64,000 nt of DNA, taken from assembly GCA_963667815.1 (NCBI GenBank), contig OY764021.1. One strand, given 5' to 3'. Below the pieces are notes generated by a model, which worked only from the letters and a program-made list of their open reading frames with translations, ran no database searches and had not been told where the DNA came from. Origin of the DNA: Saccharicrinis sp963667815. Lineage in GTDB: Bacteria; Bacteroidota; Bacteroidia; Bacteroidales; Marinilabiliaceae. Shown here piece after piece: positions 27,548 to 36,446 of this stretch. Position 1 is the first letter of the stretch, and each line of letters opens with the position of its first letter. The position numbers and the translations under genes were made by a program.

Positions 27548-30500
27548 CTAAAAGTTAAATCGCATGATAAAACTAAAGAAATTATCTTCTACTGTAAAAG
27601 AATAATAGGGCTGCAATACAAAAGCATCCAATACATCAACCCACAAACCTACAGTTTGACTGTTATGCCATTTATTTGATTTTTCATCATCCAACCATAC
27701 TCTACCAATATCAAACCCAGTAAGCATTCCAATATTTACAGGCAGATAAATATTCTCCCAATTAACCAAACTAAAACGAAAATCCAAATTTTCATAAAAA
27801 GCAGATTCTCCTCTAAAGCGATTTTTACGAAATCCTCTAAGATTGGTAAGATTACCAATATCCGGAGTTTGGTAAAATTCATAATCTCCTTCTATCTTCT
27901 CATAACCAACATTATTTGCAAATACAATTTTAGGATAGTTACTTAATGTAATATATAGTTGAGAATTGGTTTTAAATCTAAATAAATCATCATCATCAGT
28001 AAGGTTATGCTGATATTCAACGCCTGCATAAAACGCAAAACCATTAGTAGGATTCTCGGCCCTATCTTTAATATCAATTCGCTGACATATTTGTCCTCCT
28101 ACAAAATGCTTTCGCTCCAATTCTTCTGAAGTAAAACCAAGTAATGCATCTTTTGAAACTCTTCCTTTTCTCTCTTGAATTTCAACAGTTTCATACATTG
28201 GGCCAAAATCAAAGGTGAAATGTTTATTTAATGTTCTGTATGAAATCAAAGGATTTACCCTTGCTCCTGTTATAGTAACCCAATTAAACTCTTTTTCTCG
28301 TTCATAATTAATCGATTCATTACCGATTCCAAAATAATTTTCAATACTTGGAAAATCTACATGAAATGATGGTTTAAAATCGAACTTCCCAAATAAATTC
28401 GGAAAATGCCCATCATAACCAAACTTAAAAGCATCCTGATTGCCAGGAGCAACTTCAAAATAGGCGTTTTGCTTTGCTTTATAAGGATCTCGTCTCCATC
28501 CATTGGTTGTCCAATCATAAGATAAACCCACCCAAATTCCATCATCCTTAGTATAACCTAACCTTACAAATGGAAAATCTTTATTATAAACAAAACTTTT
28601 TCTATCATATTCATTTACATAAATATTATCTTCTGATGTTTTATCTTTAATAGCTTCTCCTTTTATTTTAATACCGTCGGTTTCATCATAAACATATACT
28701 CCACCATCTTTGGTATCATTCTCTATTTTATCCTTGTCTTCACCTCCTATAATTCTAATTCTAATTTTATGAACATTCGCTCCTGAAATCTTAAATTCAT
28801 CTTTTCCTCTTAATCCATACAACCTAATTTCTTTTGTTTCTGATGGATAAAAGGTTCTTTCATATTTTAACAAGTCCCCTTTTTTATCTCTTTCGATAAA
28901 ATATTTAACACTCACACAACCATCAGCAAATCTTTCAATCTCAAATTTTTCATCATTATCCGTCCCTGTTACCTCAACTTCTTTTGATAAAAAATCATAT
29001 AACTTACGACTTATTTTGAGTATATTGTCTCTTCGGGATTTTAACAACTGCGGGATCTCTTTATTTAATTCAACAACTTCTGGAGGCAAGCCTTTTAAAC
29101 ATTCGTCAATTACATCATCCGTCATGTTTGCCTGAAGATCTTTAGTAATGCGTTCCCAATCTTTCCACTCCAACTGATTTAAGAAATACCTGTCGAAATA
29201 TCGAGCGTTGAATGATAAATTTTTAACATCTCTCACATCACCCTTCATTGTTTTAAACTTCTTAATTATAAAGGCCGAAACATACCAGGGAACTAATCCT
29301 TCAAACTTATAAAATACCTGATCTCTATCTCGAGGAATTGGACGATAAAGAGTACTATCCCCTATTTCAAAAGAAGCCCATCTCCACTGATCATCATGCC
29401 TGTCCCAATCGTGAACTAACAGATCAAACAATCGTGACTTCAAAACCCATTCCTGATCTACAAACTGGCTCTTTTTTTCTCTTAACTTCTCAAGAAGATC
29501 GGTATAACTAATAATATCTTTTGAATTTCCAAATTGTGATGCATTATGCCAGTCTCCACTTGGTCGTTGCTCTAATAAATAAAGTTCTTCTGGGAATAGT
29601 GTGTTATAATTTCCCAATTGCTTTTGATGTTTAAGAAAAACCAATTCGGGACTAGTATAATAAATGCCTGCTGCTCTGGATAAAGATGGTAGCATTAGTG
29701 CCCCGTATGGATGACTGGCACTATTCTGATCTTTCATAATATCCAATACTTTAAGGTTACTATACTTTTTATCTACCATTTTAGTATAGTCCTTATTTAT
29801 TGAGCGAAGAATATATTGACGACCATCTTTTGTTTCCATTCGCAATGAATTAGAAGACATCCCTCCCCCTTTTTTTATCGGTGTTAGACCTCCAAACTTT
29901 GTATCAAGATCAATTATAGGAACTTTAACTTCTTTTGTCCACATCTCCCGATATTGTTCACCCAATAATAACTGCTTAAACTTGCCCGCTTCAAATGATT
30001 TGTTCGCAGCCTCAATTGTATCCTGTTGGGTTAAAATTGGATATTCTTTTTCAATAGAAACAGTTCCGGCCTTAGGCTTACGAAGTTGGGTTCTGTAATC
30101 TAAATGAGGCGTTGTGTTATTTTCAGAAACTGAATAAAACTCAACCCACGCTTCCATATCCTCATAAAATAAAATTTTAGCATAACCCCTGGCCTCTCTT
30201 GAAAAATCTGCATCTCCTCCGGCTAAAGCAAAAGAATGTTTGCTTCCTGATCCACTAATAATATGCTTTGTATTTTCCTTATCGAAAAATTGCAGGTTGT
30301 GTTCATGTCCTGATGCAAAAATTACATCCACATCAAGATCTTCAGCTATTTCATATATCCCCTGACTAAATTCAATATAAAGCGAATTACTTAAGTCCTG
30401 CACAGAACCTATTGAAGTTCTTAAAATAGGATATAATGACCCAACAACTGGCATTGGAATCCACAAGTTTTTATTTCGATGTAACGGAAAAACATGATCT

Positions 30501-31252
30501 AAAAAAGAAAAATATCCACCATGAATTCCTTGACTAAATATAGGATGATGCATAAAAACTACTATTTGATCATTTTTATGCTCAACAAAAATTTCCTCCA
30601 TTCGTGCTAAAAAATCATTCCTTGATTTTAAATCACATCCTTTATTCATTTTCTTTTCCCGATCCCAATTTTGGAGCCACCACTGACTATCTACAAATAC
30701 AAAGTATAAATCCTTATTTATCTTTTTCACTTTAGGGTCACCGCACCCCTGCCCTGGAAACATCTTCACATCATGTTCAAAATCCTTTGGATAATAGGAT
30801 TCTATATAATCTTCCTGTCTTTCAATAGCCTTTAAACCTTTTTTATTTCCATTTTTCCAATCATGATTTCCTGCAATAAAGTAGGTATTCCCATTTACGT
30901 ATTTTGCAAGATCTAACTGTGCATTAATGATCTGTTCCTTATAGGCACGTGACTTATTCTTTTTTGATGGTAATCCGTAAGAGTAAATATTGTCTCCTAG
31001 ATAAACTAAAGTTGCAGGTTCATCTGAATTTTTCAGTTCGTTTTCAACTGCATCTAAAACAATATTATTTTGAAGTACTTTATTATCAAACTTACCAGCA
31101 TCTCCTACTAAAAACACAGAATGAATTAACTTTTTATTAGATGTTTTATGATGCTGGTCCCAATCAAGGTTTACTTTTGAATAATATGGTGCCTTGAGTG
31201 TTCCACACGCACCAAATAATATTACCAGAATAATAATTATAAATGATCTCAT
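27548..31252 (-). CDS. Lipoprotein metallophosphoesterase fused to kinase-like and outer-membrane barrel regions
   Basis: A 1234-residue envelope protein. With the ATG at 31250-31252 it has a lipoprotein signal peptide (FIIIILVILFGAC, Cys16). A longer frame upstream would bury this signal. Residues about 40-380 form a calcineurin-like phosphoesterase with GDAG (50-53), LGDN (85-88), GNHD (128-131), MHHP (234-237) and GHEH (315-318). Residues about 440-660 contain DWDRH (615-619) and RDRDQ (641-645), which recall the CotH/FAM20 kinase-like fold. The last third, from about residue 900, looks like an Omp85-type beta barrel and ends in Phe. It is placed between a propeller gene and pbpC. Substrates are unknown; the kinase-like reading is inference. 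Confidence 0.8.
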   Translation of the reverse strand: MRSFIIIILVILFGACGTLKAPYYSKVNLDWDQHHKTSNKKLIHSVFLVGDAGKFDNKVLQNNIVLDAVENELKNSDEPATLVYLGDNIYSYGLPSKKNKSRAYKEQIINAQLDLAKYVNGNTYFIAGNHDWKNGNKKGLKAIERQEDYIESYYPKDFEHDVKMFPGQGCGDPKVKKINKDLYFVFVDSQWWLQNWDREKKMNKGCDLKSRNDFLARMEEIFVEHKNDQIVVFMHHPIFSQGIHGGYFSFLDHVFPLHRNKNLWIPMPVVGSLYPILRTSIGSVQDLSNSLYIEFSQGIYEIAEDLDVDVIFASGHEHNLQFFDKENTKHIISGSGSKHSFALAGGDADFSREARGYAKILFYEDMEAWVEFYSVSENNTTPHLDYRTQLRKPKAGTVSIEKEYPILTQQDTIEAANKSFEAGKFKQLLLGEQYREMWTKEVKVPIIDLDTKFGGLTPIKKGGGMSSNSLRMETKDGRQYILRSINKDYTKMVDKKYSNLKVLDIMKDQNSASHPYGALMLPSLSRAAGIYYTSPELVFLKHQKQLGNYNTLFPEELYLLEQRPSGDWHNASQFGNSKDIISYTDLLEKLREKKSQFVDQEWVLKSRLFDLLVHDWDRHDDQWRWASFEIGDSTLYRPIPRDRDQVFYKFEGLVPWYVSAFIIKKFKTMKGDVRDVKNLSFNARYFDRYFLNQLEWKDWERITKDLQANMTDDVIDECLKGLPPEVVELNKEIPQLLKSRRDNILKISRKLYDFLSKEVEVTGTDNDEKFEIERFADGCVSVKYFIERDKKGDLLKYERTFYPSETKEIRLYGLRGKDEFKISGANVHKIRIRIIGGEDKDKIENDTKDGGVYVYDETDGIKIKGEAIKDKTSEDNIYVNEYDRKSFVYNKDFPFVRLGYTKDDGIWVGLSYDWTTNGWRRDPYKAKQNAYFEVAPGNQDAFKFGYDGHFPNLFGKFDFKPSFHVDFPSIENYFGIGNESINYEREKEFNWVTITGARVNPLISYRTLNKHFTFDFGPMYETVEIQERKGRVSKDALLGFTSEELERKHFVGGQICQRIDIKDRAENPTNGFAFYAGVEYQHNLTDDDDLFRFKTNSQLYITLSNYPKIVFANNVGYEKIEGDYEFYQTPDIGNLTNLRGFRKNRFRGESAFYENLDFRFSLVNWENIYLPVNIGMLTGFDIGRVWLDDEKSNKWHNSQTVGLWVDVLDAFVLQPYYSFTVEDNFFSFIMRFNF

Positions 31253-31293
31253 TCGTTCTGTTATTATCTCCTTAATTATTCTAAACACCTTAT

Positions 31294-32220
31294 TTAATTT
31301 TGAATCTTTTGATAAAATAATAGCTTACCTTTTTTTGATTTTCCCTCTGTTGATAAGTACAAATTTTCCTCTTCATCAAAACAAATCCCCTCAGGTTGAG
31401 GTAAATATTTTGGATTTAAAAATGTTATTTGCTTAATTTCAGAGTTAAAGTCAACAATCATCAACATACTTCCCCTTGCCGAAAGAATATACAAATCTCG
31501 ATTTTTATTTATTGCAATCGCCGATGGAGAAAACACGTCTGCTCTATCTAAATAATTATCATCAACATTTCTGTCAGCGACTTGCTCTATAAATTTCTTA
31601 ATTTTATGAGGATGAATCTTTACCAAAGGATCTTTTTCCAGTTTCTTATCTTTTAAATTAAAAGTATAAACAGCTTTGGTTCGTGTTTTATCTTTTTTGT
31701 TCAAGGTTTTACCCTTACATGCCAAATAAAAAAATTGCTTTTCATCATCGTAACACAAACCTTCTACATTGTTATCTGAGGAAAGCTTTGTTTCAAATTC
31801 TTCAGTTTCCTTACTAATAGGATCAAACTGATACAACTTTCCATTACTTTTTACAACCCATATGTACATTCCATCAAACTCAACACCTTCATAATCTCCT
31901 GTATTCCAAAACTCATTTTTACTAATAATATCAAAATCATCTATTCCTAACTCATATACAAAACCCTTTTCATCATTAATTGCCAACAGCGAGTTATTTA
32001 TAACATTATAATCTAAACCAGATATTTCTCTTAATTCCATATCCAATTCCTTCACTTTATCTGGTACTTTATAATTATAACTTACTATTCCTTTTTTCGA
32101 GAAAGTCATCATTGCATAATTCTTTTGATTACCAATGGTACTATTAATTACATCGCATTGACAAAAGGTAATAAAAAGTACAATTAATATAAGCAAAGGT
32201 CGTTTTAATAAAATAGTCAT
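31294..32220 (-). CDS. SdiA-regulated (YjiK-like) beta-propeller protein
   Basis: A 308-residue exported protein. The N-terminal hydrophobic stretch (about residues 5-20) ends in TFCQC and may be a signal or lipoprotein sequence, although the lipobox is not standard. The rest matches the SdiA-regulated/YjiK propeller: LREISGLDYNVINNSLLAIN, GDYEGVEFDGMYIWVV, NVEGLCYDDEKQFFYLACKG, SPSAIAINKNRDLYILSARG and LPQPEGICFDEEENLYLST mark repeated blades. It is first in an operon with the phosphoesterase fusion (41-base gap) and pbpC. The function of this propeller family is not established. Confidence 0.8.
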   Translation of the reverse strand: MTILLKRPLLILIVLFITFCQCDVINSTIGNQKNYAMMTFSKKGIVSYNYKVPDKVKELDMELREISGLDYNVINNSLLAINDEKGFVYELGIDDFDIISKNEFWNTGDYEGVEFDGMYIWVVKSNGKLYQFDPISKETEEFETKLSSDNNVEGLCYDDEKQFFYLACKGKTLNKKDKTRTKAVYTFNLKDKKLEKDPLVKIHPHKIKKFIEQVADRNVDDNYLDRADVFSPSAIAINKNRDLYILSARGSMLMIVDFNSEIKQITFLNPKYLPQPEGICFDEEENLYLSTEGKSKKGKLLFYQKIQN

Positions 32221-32267
32221 GAAATAAAAGATTAGTTCAATTCTGAATTTTCAATATTGAATCAGCA

Positions 32268-32275
32268 CAAATATA
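32268..32275 (-). promoter_or_regulatory. -7 box for the propeller-phosphoesterase-pbpC operon
   Basis: The minus strand reads TATATTTG, an exact TAnnTTTG match, about 48 bases upstream of the propeller start codon at 32220. Transcription would start near 32261. No convincing -33 element is present. Confidence 0.5.
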
Positions 32276-32367
32276 GTTTAAATAAAAGCTCTTGAATGAA
32301 TCACACATTCGAATACACATAAGATAAAATACATTAATTATACCTAAGTGTTAAATTTAGAACATAT

Positions 32368-32389
32368 GTTAATAAATAGTTAATAAATA
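32368..32389 (+). promoter_or_regulatory. Tandem 11-bp direct repeat, candidate LytTR operator
   Basis: GTTAATAAATA occurs twice without a gap. Each copy contains GTTAAT, which fits the GTTN[AG][TG] core described for LytTR-type regulators, and the spacing of 11 bp is about one helical turn. It lies 61 bases before the sensor kinase gene whose partner regulator is of the LytTR class. A possible -7 box TAGTATTG (one mismatch) overlaps its downstream end at 32388-32395. Autoregulation is inferred. Confidence 0.45.
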
Positions 32390-32449
32390 GTATTGTAACA
32401 ACCACTTAACAAAGCACTTAAAACATTAAATTACAAACAAATTAAATTT

Positions 32450-34417
32450 ATGAGGCAATTTAAGTTAAATATCATTCTATCTATACTAATTTTTTGCTTT
32501 ATTAATTGTTCAAATAAAAAGGAACCTATACCTATTCCTACCCCTGATATAAACTTTTCCAATACTGATTCTACGGTTGTTTCGAACCTGATTAATCAAT
32601 CCATAACATTCTACGAACAAAATTTAATTTCAGCGCCTGTTTTTGATGACTATCTAATTCAAGCCCAGGAGATTGCAAAAAACAATGATTTCCAGGAACA
32701 ACTTGCTTTAATATATAGTACATTAGGAGTTCGTTACAGAAACAGATCTGAGTTTAATAAGGCACTTGAAGTGCATGAAAAAGCGGTTGACATTGCCAGA
32801 ACTCTAAACAACAAATCGTTAATTACAAAATATTTAAACCTTCTTGCTGTAGTCTACAGGAGAATGGATGAAAATAAAAACGCCCTAGATCTCCATTTGG
32901 AAGCAATGAATATTGCTGAATCCATTCATGACACTTTTCAAACTGCAGTATCTTACAATGGTTTAGGGAACGTATACACTAATTTAAAACGATATCATGT
33001 ATCCCTTGAATACTTCAAAAAATCATTGGAAATTTCCAAACAACAAAATAACAAACTTGGTCTTGCCATCAATTATAACAATATAGGTGAGTCTGTAAAG
33101 GCTCTCGGGTTAATTGATTCAGCCCTTGTATATTTTAACAAATCACTGGATTACAATACACAGATTAATTCAACAGGAGGCAAAGCAATTAATTACAATA
33201 GCATTGGAGATGCCTATAAACTAAAAAAACAATACAACACAGCTATAAAATACCTGGAGCAAGCTCTGGTTTTCAACAAACAATCAAGAGATAAAATAAA
33301 CATTTCAGTAAGTTATGCTATATTAGGAGAAACCTACCTGCTCACAAAAAACTATTATAAAGGGATAAAAAACTTAGAGAGTGGACTTAAAATTGCACAA
33401 GAAATTGGGTCAAAATACCAAATAGAATCATGCAGTAGACTGCTATCAACAGCATATGAGGCATTAAATAATAACAAAAAAGCTCTTGAGTTTTTAAAAA
33501 CTGCAGAAATATATAAAGACAGCATTATTAATGAAGAAAACTTAAGGCATCTTGTTGCTGTTGAGGCTTCTCAAAATCTAGAACAAACAAAAAACCAAAT
33601 TCAATTATTAAATAACAAAACAGAACTTCAGAATAAACTCATATCCGGTCAAAAAAAGACACTACTAGGCACTTTTATTCTCGCTTTTGTATTAATAATC
33701 GTAGTGATTTTATCTTTTAGACAGTTAAAACTAAGATCTAAATACAATAACATTTTAATGCAGCAGAGATTGTTGCGCACTCAAATGAATCCTCATTTCA
33801 TTTTCAATGCACTTAGCGCTATCCAGGTTTACATTCTTGAAAATGACATGCAAAAATCGTCACAGTTTCTTTCGGATTTTGCTTCTCTAATGCGTCAGGT
33901 ATTAAGAAGTTCAGAATATGAATACGTTCCACTGAAAGATGAAAATAAGATGCTCGGATATTATCTTGAATTACAAAGACTAAGATTTGTATATCCATTT
34001 CAGTATAATATTCACATAGATGAAAATATTAACGAAGACGATGTATTAATTCCACCAATGCTAACCCAACCATTCGTTGAAAATGCCATTGAACACGGAA
34101 TTAAAAGCATCGGAGAAAAAGGTGTAATTAACATTCGGTTTTATAAACAAAACAACATACTAAAAATCGAGATTGAAGACAATGGCATTGGATGGAAAGC
34201 TTCTCAAAAAGCCAGATCAATTGGATCTAAACATGAATCGATGGCTATTAAAATCACTAATGAACGTTTAGATGTAATAAAAAAAATGACTCATAAAAAA
34301 GCTAGATTTAAGATATCAGATATCCAGGATATAAAACCTGGAGAGAGTGGAGTATTGGTTCAGTTTGAACTACCCATAATAAGTATTGCCGAAAAAAACA
34401 GACTAAATAAAAAGTAG
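32450..34417 (+). CDS. TPR-containing sensor histidine kinase (His_kinase/LytS-type)
   Basis: A 655-residue membrane sensor. The N-terminal signal ends at FINC (Cys20), a possible lipidation site. Six or seven tetratricopeptide repeats span about residues 80-355, then a coiled coil (365-400) and one membrane helix (about 404-423), placing the TPRs in the periplasm. The cytoplasmic part is a His_kinase domain with phosphoacceptor His449 in QMNPHFIFNALSAIQ, an N-box in PFVENAIEHG (541-550) and a G-box in EDNGIGW. It is 24 bases upstream of its LytTR regulator. The signal sensed is unknown. Confidence 0.92.
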   Translation: MRQFKLNIILSILIFCFINCSNKKEPIPIPTPDINFSNTDSTVVSNLINQSITFYEQNLISAPVFDDYLIQAQEIAKNNDFQEQLALIYSTLGVRYRNRSEFNKALEVHEKAVDIARTLNNKSLITKYLNLLAVVYRRMDENKNALDLHLEAMNIAESIHDTFQTAVSYNGLGNVYTNLKRYHVSLEYFKKSLEISKQQNNKLGLAINYNNIGESVKALGLIDSALVYFNKSLDYNTQINSTGGKAINYNSIGDAYKLKKQYNTAIKYLEQALVFNKQSRDKINISVSYAILGETYLLTKNYYKGIKNLESGLKIAQEIGSKYQIESCSRLLSTAYEALNNNKKALEFLKTAEIYKDSIINEENLRHLVAVEASQNLEQTKNQIQLLNNKTELQNKLISGQKKTLLGTFILAFVLIIVVILSFRQLKLRSKYNNILMQQRLLRTQMNPHFIFNALSAIQVYILENDMQKSSQFLSDFASLMRQVLRSSEYEYVPLKDENKMLGYYLELQRLRFVYPFQYNIHIDENINEDDVLIPPMLTQPFVENAIEHGIKSIGEKGVINIRFYKQNNILKIEIEDNGIGWKASQKARSIGSKHESMAIKITNERLDVIKKMTHKKARFKISDIQDIKPGESGVLVQFELPIISIAEKNRLNKK

Positions 34418-34441
34418 TATTCAGAATAAATCACATCTACT

Positions 34442-35230
34442 ATGAAAAATATAAGTGTTTTATTAGCCGACGATGACCATCGAATTAGAAACGCTATACA
34501 AACTATTCTAGTTCAAAATTTTATTTCTATTCAAATAGTTGCAAAAACTGATTCTGTACAAAATACTATTGAGGCTCTGAACACCTACAAACCAGATATT
34601 GCCATTCTTGATATCCATTTAATTAATGGAACTGCTATTGAAGTTCTGAAGAAAACCTCTCACTTAAATTACAAAGTCATATTCATGTCTGCCTATCAGG
34701 AGTACGCCCTTGACGATATTAGATTTGCTTCTATTGACTTTATTTACAAACCACTAGATATTAGCGAACTATTAATTACTGTTGATAATGTAATTACCGA
34801 ATTAGTTGAAGAAGGGTATAAAAAAAAGATGCAAACTTTCTTTAACAACACTGATTATAGAAATGAAGAAAAGCAGATTATTTTTAAAACAAAATCTCAA
34901 ATACTATCTATTCCTATCTCCACAATAATATATGGAGAATCTCACTATTCACTTTCGTATTTTGCTTTAGAAACTGGAAAACAGATTGAAATTAAAGAAC
35001 CCTTACGCAGATATGAATCAATGCTTCAGTCTTACAACTTTTTCCGATGTCACCCTCTTTATATTGTAAACATCAACCATATTCTAGCCGTAGATTATTC
35101 AACTAACATATTAACACTAACAAATCACTTAACTATTCCTTTTGAAAAAAAGAGAATGGGAACTTTGACTAACAACTGGCACAAAAATAATTTAACTGAA
35201 ATAAAAGTAAAGTCTTATAAGTCTGCATAA
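34442..35230 (+). CDS. LytTR-family response regulator
   Basis: Partner of the upstream TPR kinase. An N-terminal receiver domain has the acidic pair in LLADDDHR, phosphoacceptor Asp57 in PDIAILDIHL, and the conserved Lys in FIYKPLDISE. The C-terminal LytTR DNA-binding domain (from about residue 150) contains ILSIPISTIIYGESHYSL and FFRCHPLYIVNINHI. Length is 262 residues, normal. Its 3' end overlaps that of the convergent DNA glycosylase gene by 16 bases. Targets are unknown; its own promoter is a candidate. Confidence 0.93.
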   Translation: MKNISVLLADDDHRIRNAIQTILVQNFISIQIVAKTDSVQNTIEALNTYKPDIAILDIHLINGTAIEVLKKTSHLNYKVIFMSAYQEYALDDIRFASIDFIYKPLDISELLITVDNVITELVEEGYKKKMQTFFNNTDYRNEEKQIIFKTKSQILSIPISTIIYGESHYSLSYFALETGKQIEIKEPLRRYESMLQSYNFFRCHPLYIVNINHILAVDYSTNILTLTNHLTIPFEKKRMGTLTNNWHKNNLTEIKVKSYKSA

Positions 35231-35727
35231 AATCTAAACAGCTTATTGCTCCATATTTCACCAGCATACTCAACGCCAATTCTTTTTGATTCTTGAATTG
35301 GAAAATTTTGCTGAAGACTATTCTCTAACCATATTCGTTTTGAATGAGATAAATCTTCACCATAAAAGCTTTTATCCAATTCTAACCGCTTTCCTAATCT
35401 ACCTGGACCATTAATTCCTTTAACTCCTCTTATCAATACAGCCTGCGCATCATTTTCACCTCCACAAACAAAATTCAGCATCCAATACATTCCATATATC
35501 AAGTAAACATAAATTTTGCCTCCTTGAGCAAACATCACCTCAGTACGTTGAGTTCGTCCCTTACTTGCATGGCAAGCTAAATCCTCCTTACCGCAATAAG
35601 CCTCAACTTCTGTTATTATAAACTCTTCTCTAAATCCTCCTTTAAATACTCTTACAATCTTTTTCCCTAAAAGATCAGGAGCTACCTCCAATGCGTTACG
35701 TAAAAAGAAAGACTGATCTAATTTCAT
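35215..35727 (-). CDS. DNA-3-methyladenine glycosylase (AAG/MPG type)
   Basis: Base-excision repair enzyme that removes alkylated purines. Matches to the AAG family include LLGKKIVRV, ITEVEAYCG with the catalytic Glu42, DLACHASKGRTQRTEVMFAQGG (about residues 49-70, split by small turns), YVYLIYGMYWMLNFV and VLIRGVKGINGPGRLGKRL. Length is 170 residues, slightly short at the C-terminus but typical of bacterial members. Its start overlaps the guanine-deaminase stop by one base (TAATG). Such overlap implies co-translation. Its 3' end overlaps the convergent regulator gene. Confidence 0.93.
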   Translation of the reverse strand: MKLDQSFFLRNALEVAPDLLGKKIVRVFKGGFREEFIITEVEAYCGKEDLACHASKGRTQRTEVMFAQGGKIYVYLIYGMYWMLNFVCGGENDAQAVLIRGVKGINGPGRLGKRLELDKSFYGEDLSHSKRIWLENSLQQNFPIQESKRIGVEYAGEIWSNKLFRFYADL

Positions 35728-36200
35728 TAGTATTCTACTTTATCTTCTAAATCCTGCCATAACTTAAAAGCATTTAAAGCTTCCTTATTCATCAATTGAG
35801 TTGTAATCAACTGACGCTCCGAGAAAGGTTTTTCAATTTCTTTATAAATAAAATCATCATCAAAACCTATAGCAGCAGCATTCTTTTTGGTATTACCAAA
35901 ATACATTTCTCTTATACCAGACCAATATATTGCACCTAAGCACATAGGACAAGGTTCACAAGAAGTATAAATAACACATCCCGACAGATCATATGATTTT
36001 AGGTTTGTAGCTGCATTTCTAATTGCTGTTACTTCAGCATGAGCTGTTGGATCATTATTTTTAGTAACCTGATTAAAACCTTCAGCAATAATTTCACCAT
36101 CTTTTACAATGACAGCACCAAATGGACCACCTCCATTTTTTACGTTATTTTCAGATAATTCTATTGCCCTAGACATGAATATATTATGATTGTTCATCAT
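35727..36200 (-). CDS. Nucleoside deaminase, probable guanine deaminase
   Basis: Zinc cytidine-deaminase-fold enzyme of 157 residues. Zinc ligands are His54 (TAHAEVTAI, with catalytic Glu56), Cys84 and Cys87 (SCEPCPMCLGAIYW). The C-terminal part (AAIGFDDDFIYKEIEKP) matches GuaD-type guanine deaminases better than the tRNA deaminase TadA, so conversion of guanine to xanthine is the likely reaction. A start at 36200 or one codon later is equally possible (Met-Met). It forms an operon with the DNA glycosylase and is divergent from rplM. Confidence 0.85.
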   Translation of the reverse strand: MMNNHNIFMSRAIELSENNVKNGGGPFGAVIVKDGEIIAEGFNQVTKNNDPTAHAEVTAIRNAATNLKSYDLSGCVIYTSCEPCPMCLGAIYWSGIREMYFGNTKKNAAAIGFDDDFIYKEIEKPFSERQLITTQLMNKEALNAFKLWQDLEDKVEY

Positions 36201-36231
36201 TGAAATTTTTTCTTATAAAATTTATAGCTAA

Positions 36232-36239
36232 CAAATATA
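36232..36239 (-). promoter_or_regulatory. -7 box for the guanine deaminase operon
   Basis: Minus strand TATATTTG, an exact TAnnTTTG match, 32 bases before the deaminase start. It sits back to back with the rplM promoter. No clear -33 motif. Confidence 0.45.
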
Positions 36240-36256
36240 CATTTTTTTGATTTTTA

Positions 36257-36288
36257 TTGGGTTATAAGAAAAATAAACTGTACTTTTG
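36257..36288 (+). promoter_or_regulatory. Promoter of the rplM-rpsI operon
   Basis: TTG at 36257-36259, a 21-base spacer, and TACTTTTG at 36281-36288 fit the Bacteroidota consensus. Transcription would begin near 36295, leaving a leader of about 150 bases before rplM. A leader of that length may carry ribosomal-protein feedback control, but I could not draw a convincing structure. Confidence 0.7.
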
Positions 36289-36446
36289 CGCCCGATTATT
36301 ATTCGTGCCGAACAGTTTAAGGCAATATAATTGAACAACTTAGAGCTATTTTGTTGATGGGAAGATAAAATGCATGAGATTGTTAGTTAAATTGTTATGG
36401 CTGTTTGAATCTGTTTATTTTTTTAATTTATTAACAAAGGAAGACT

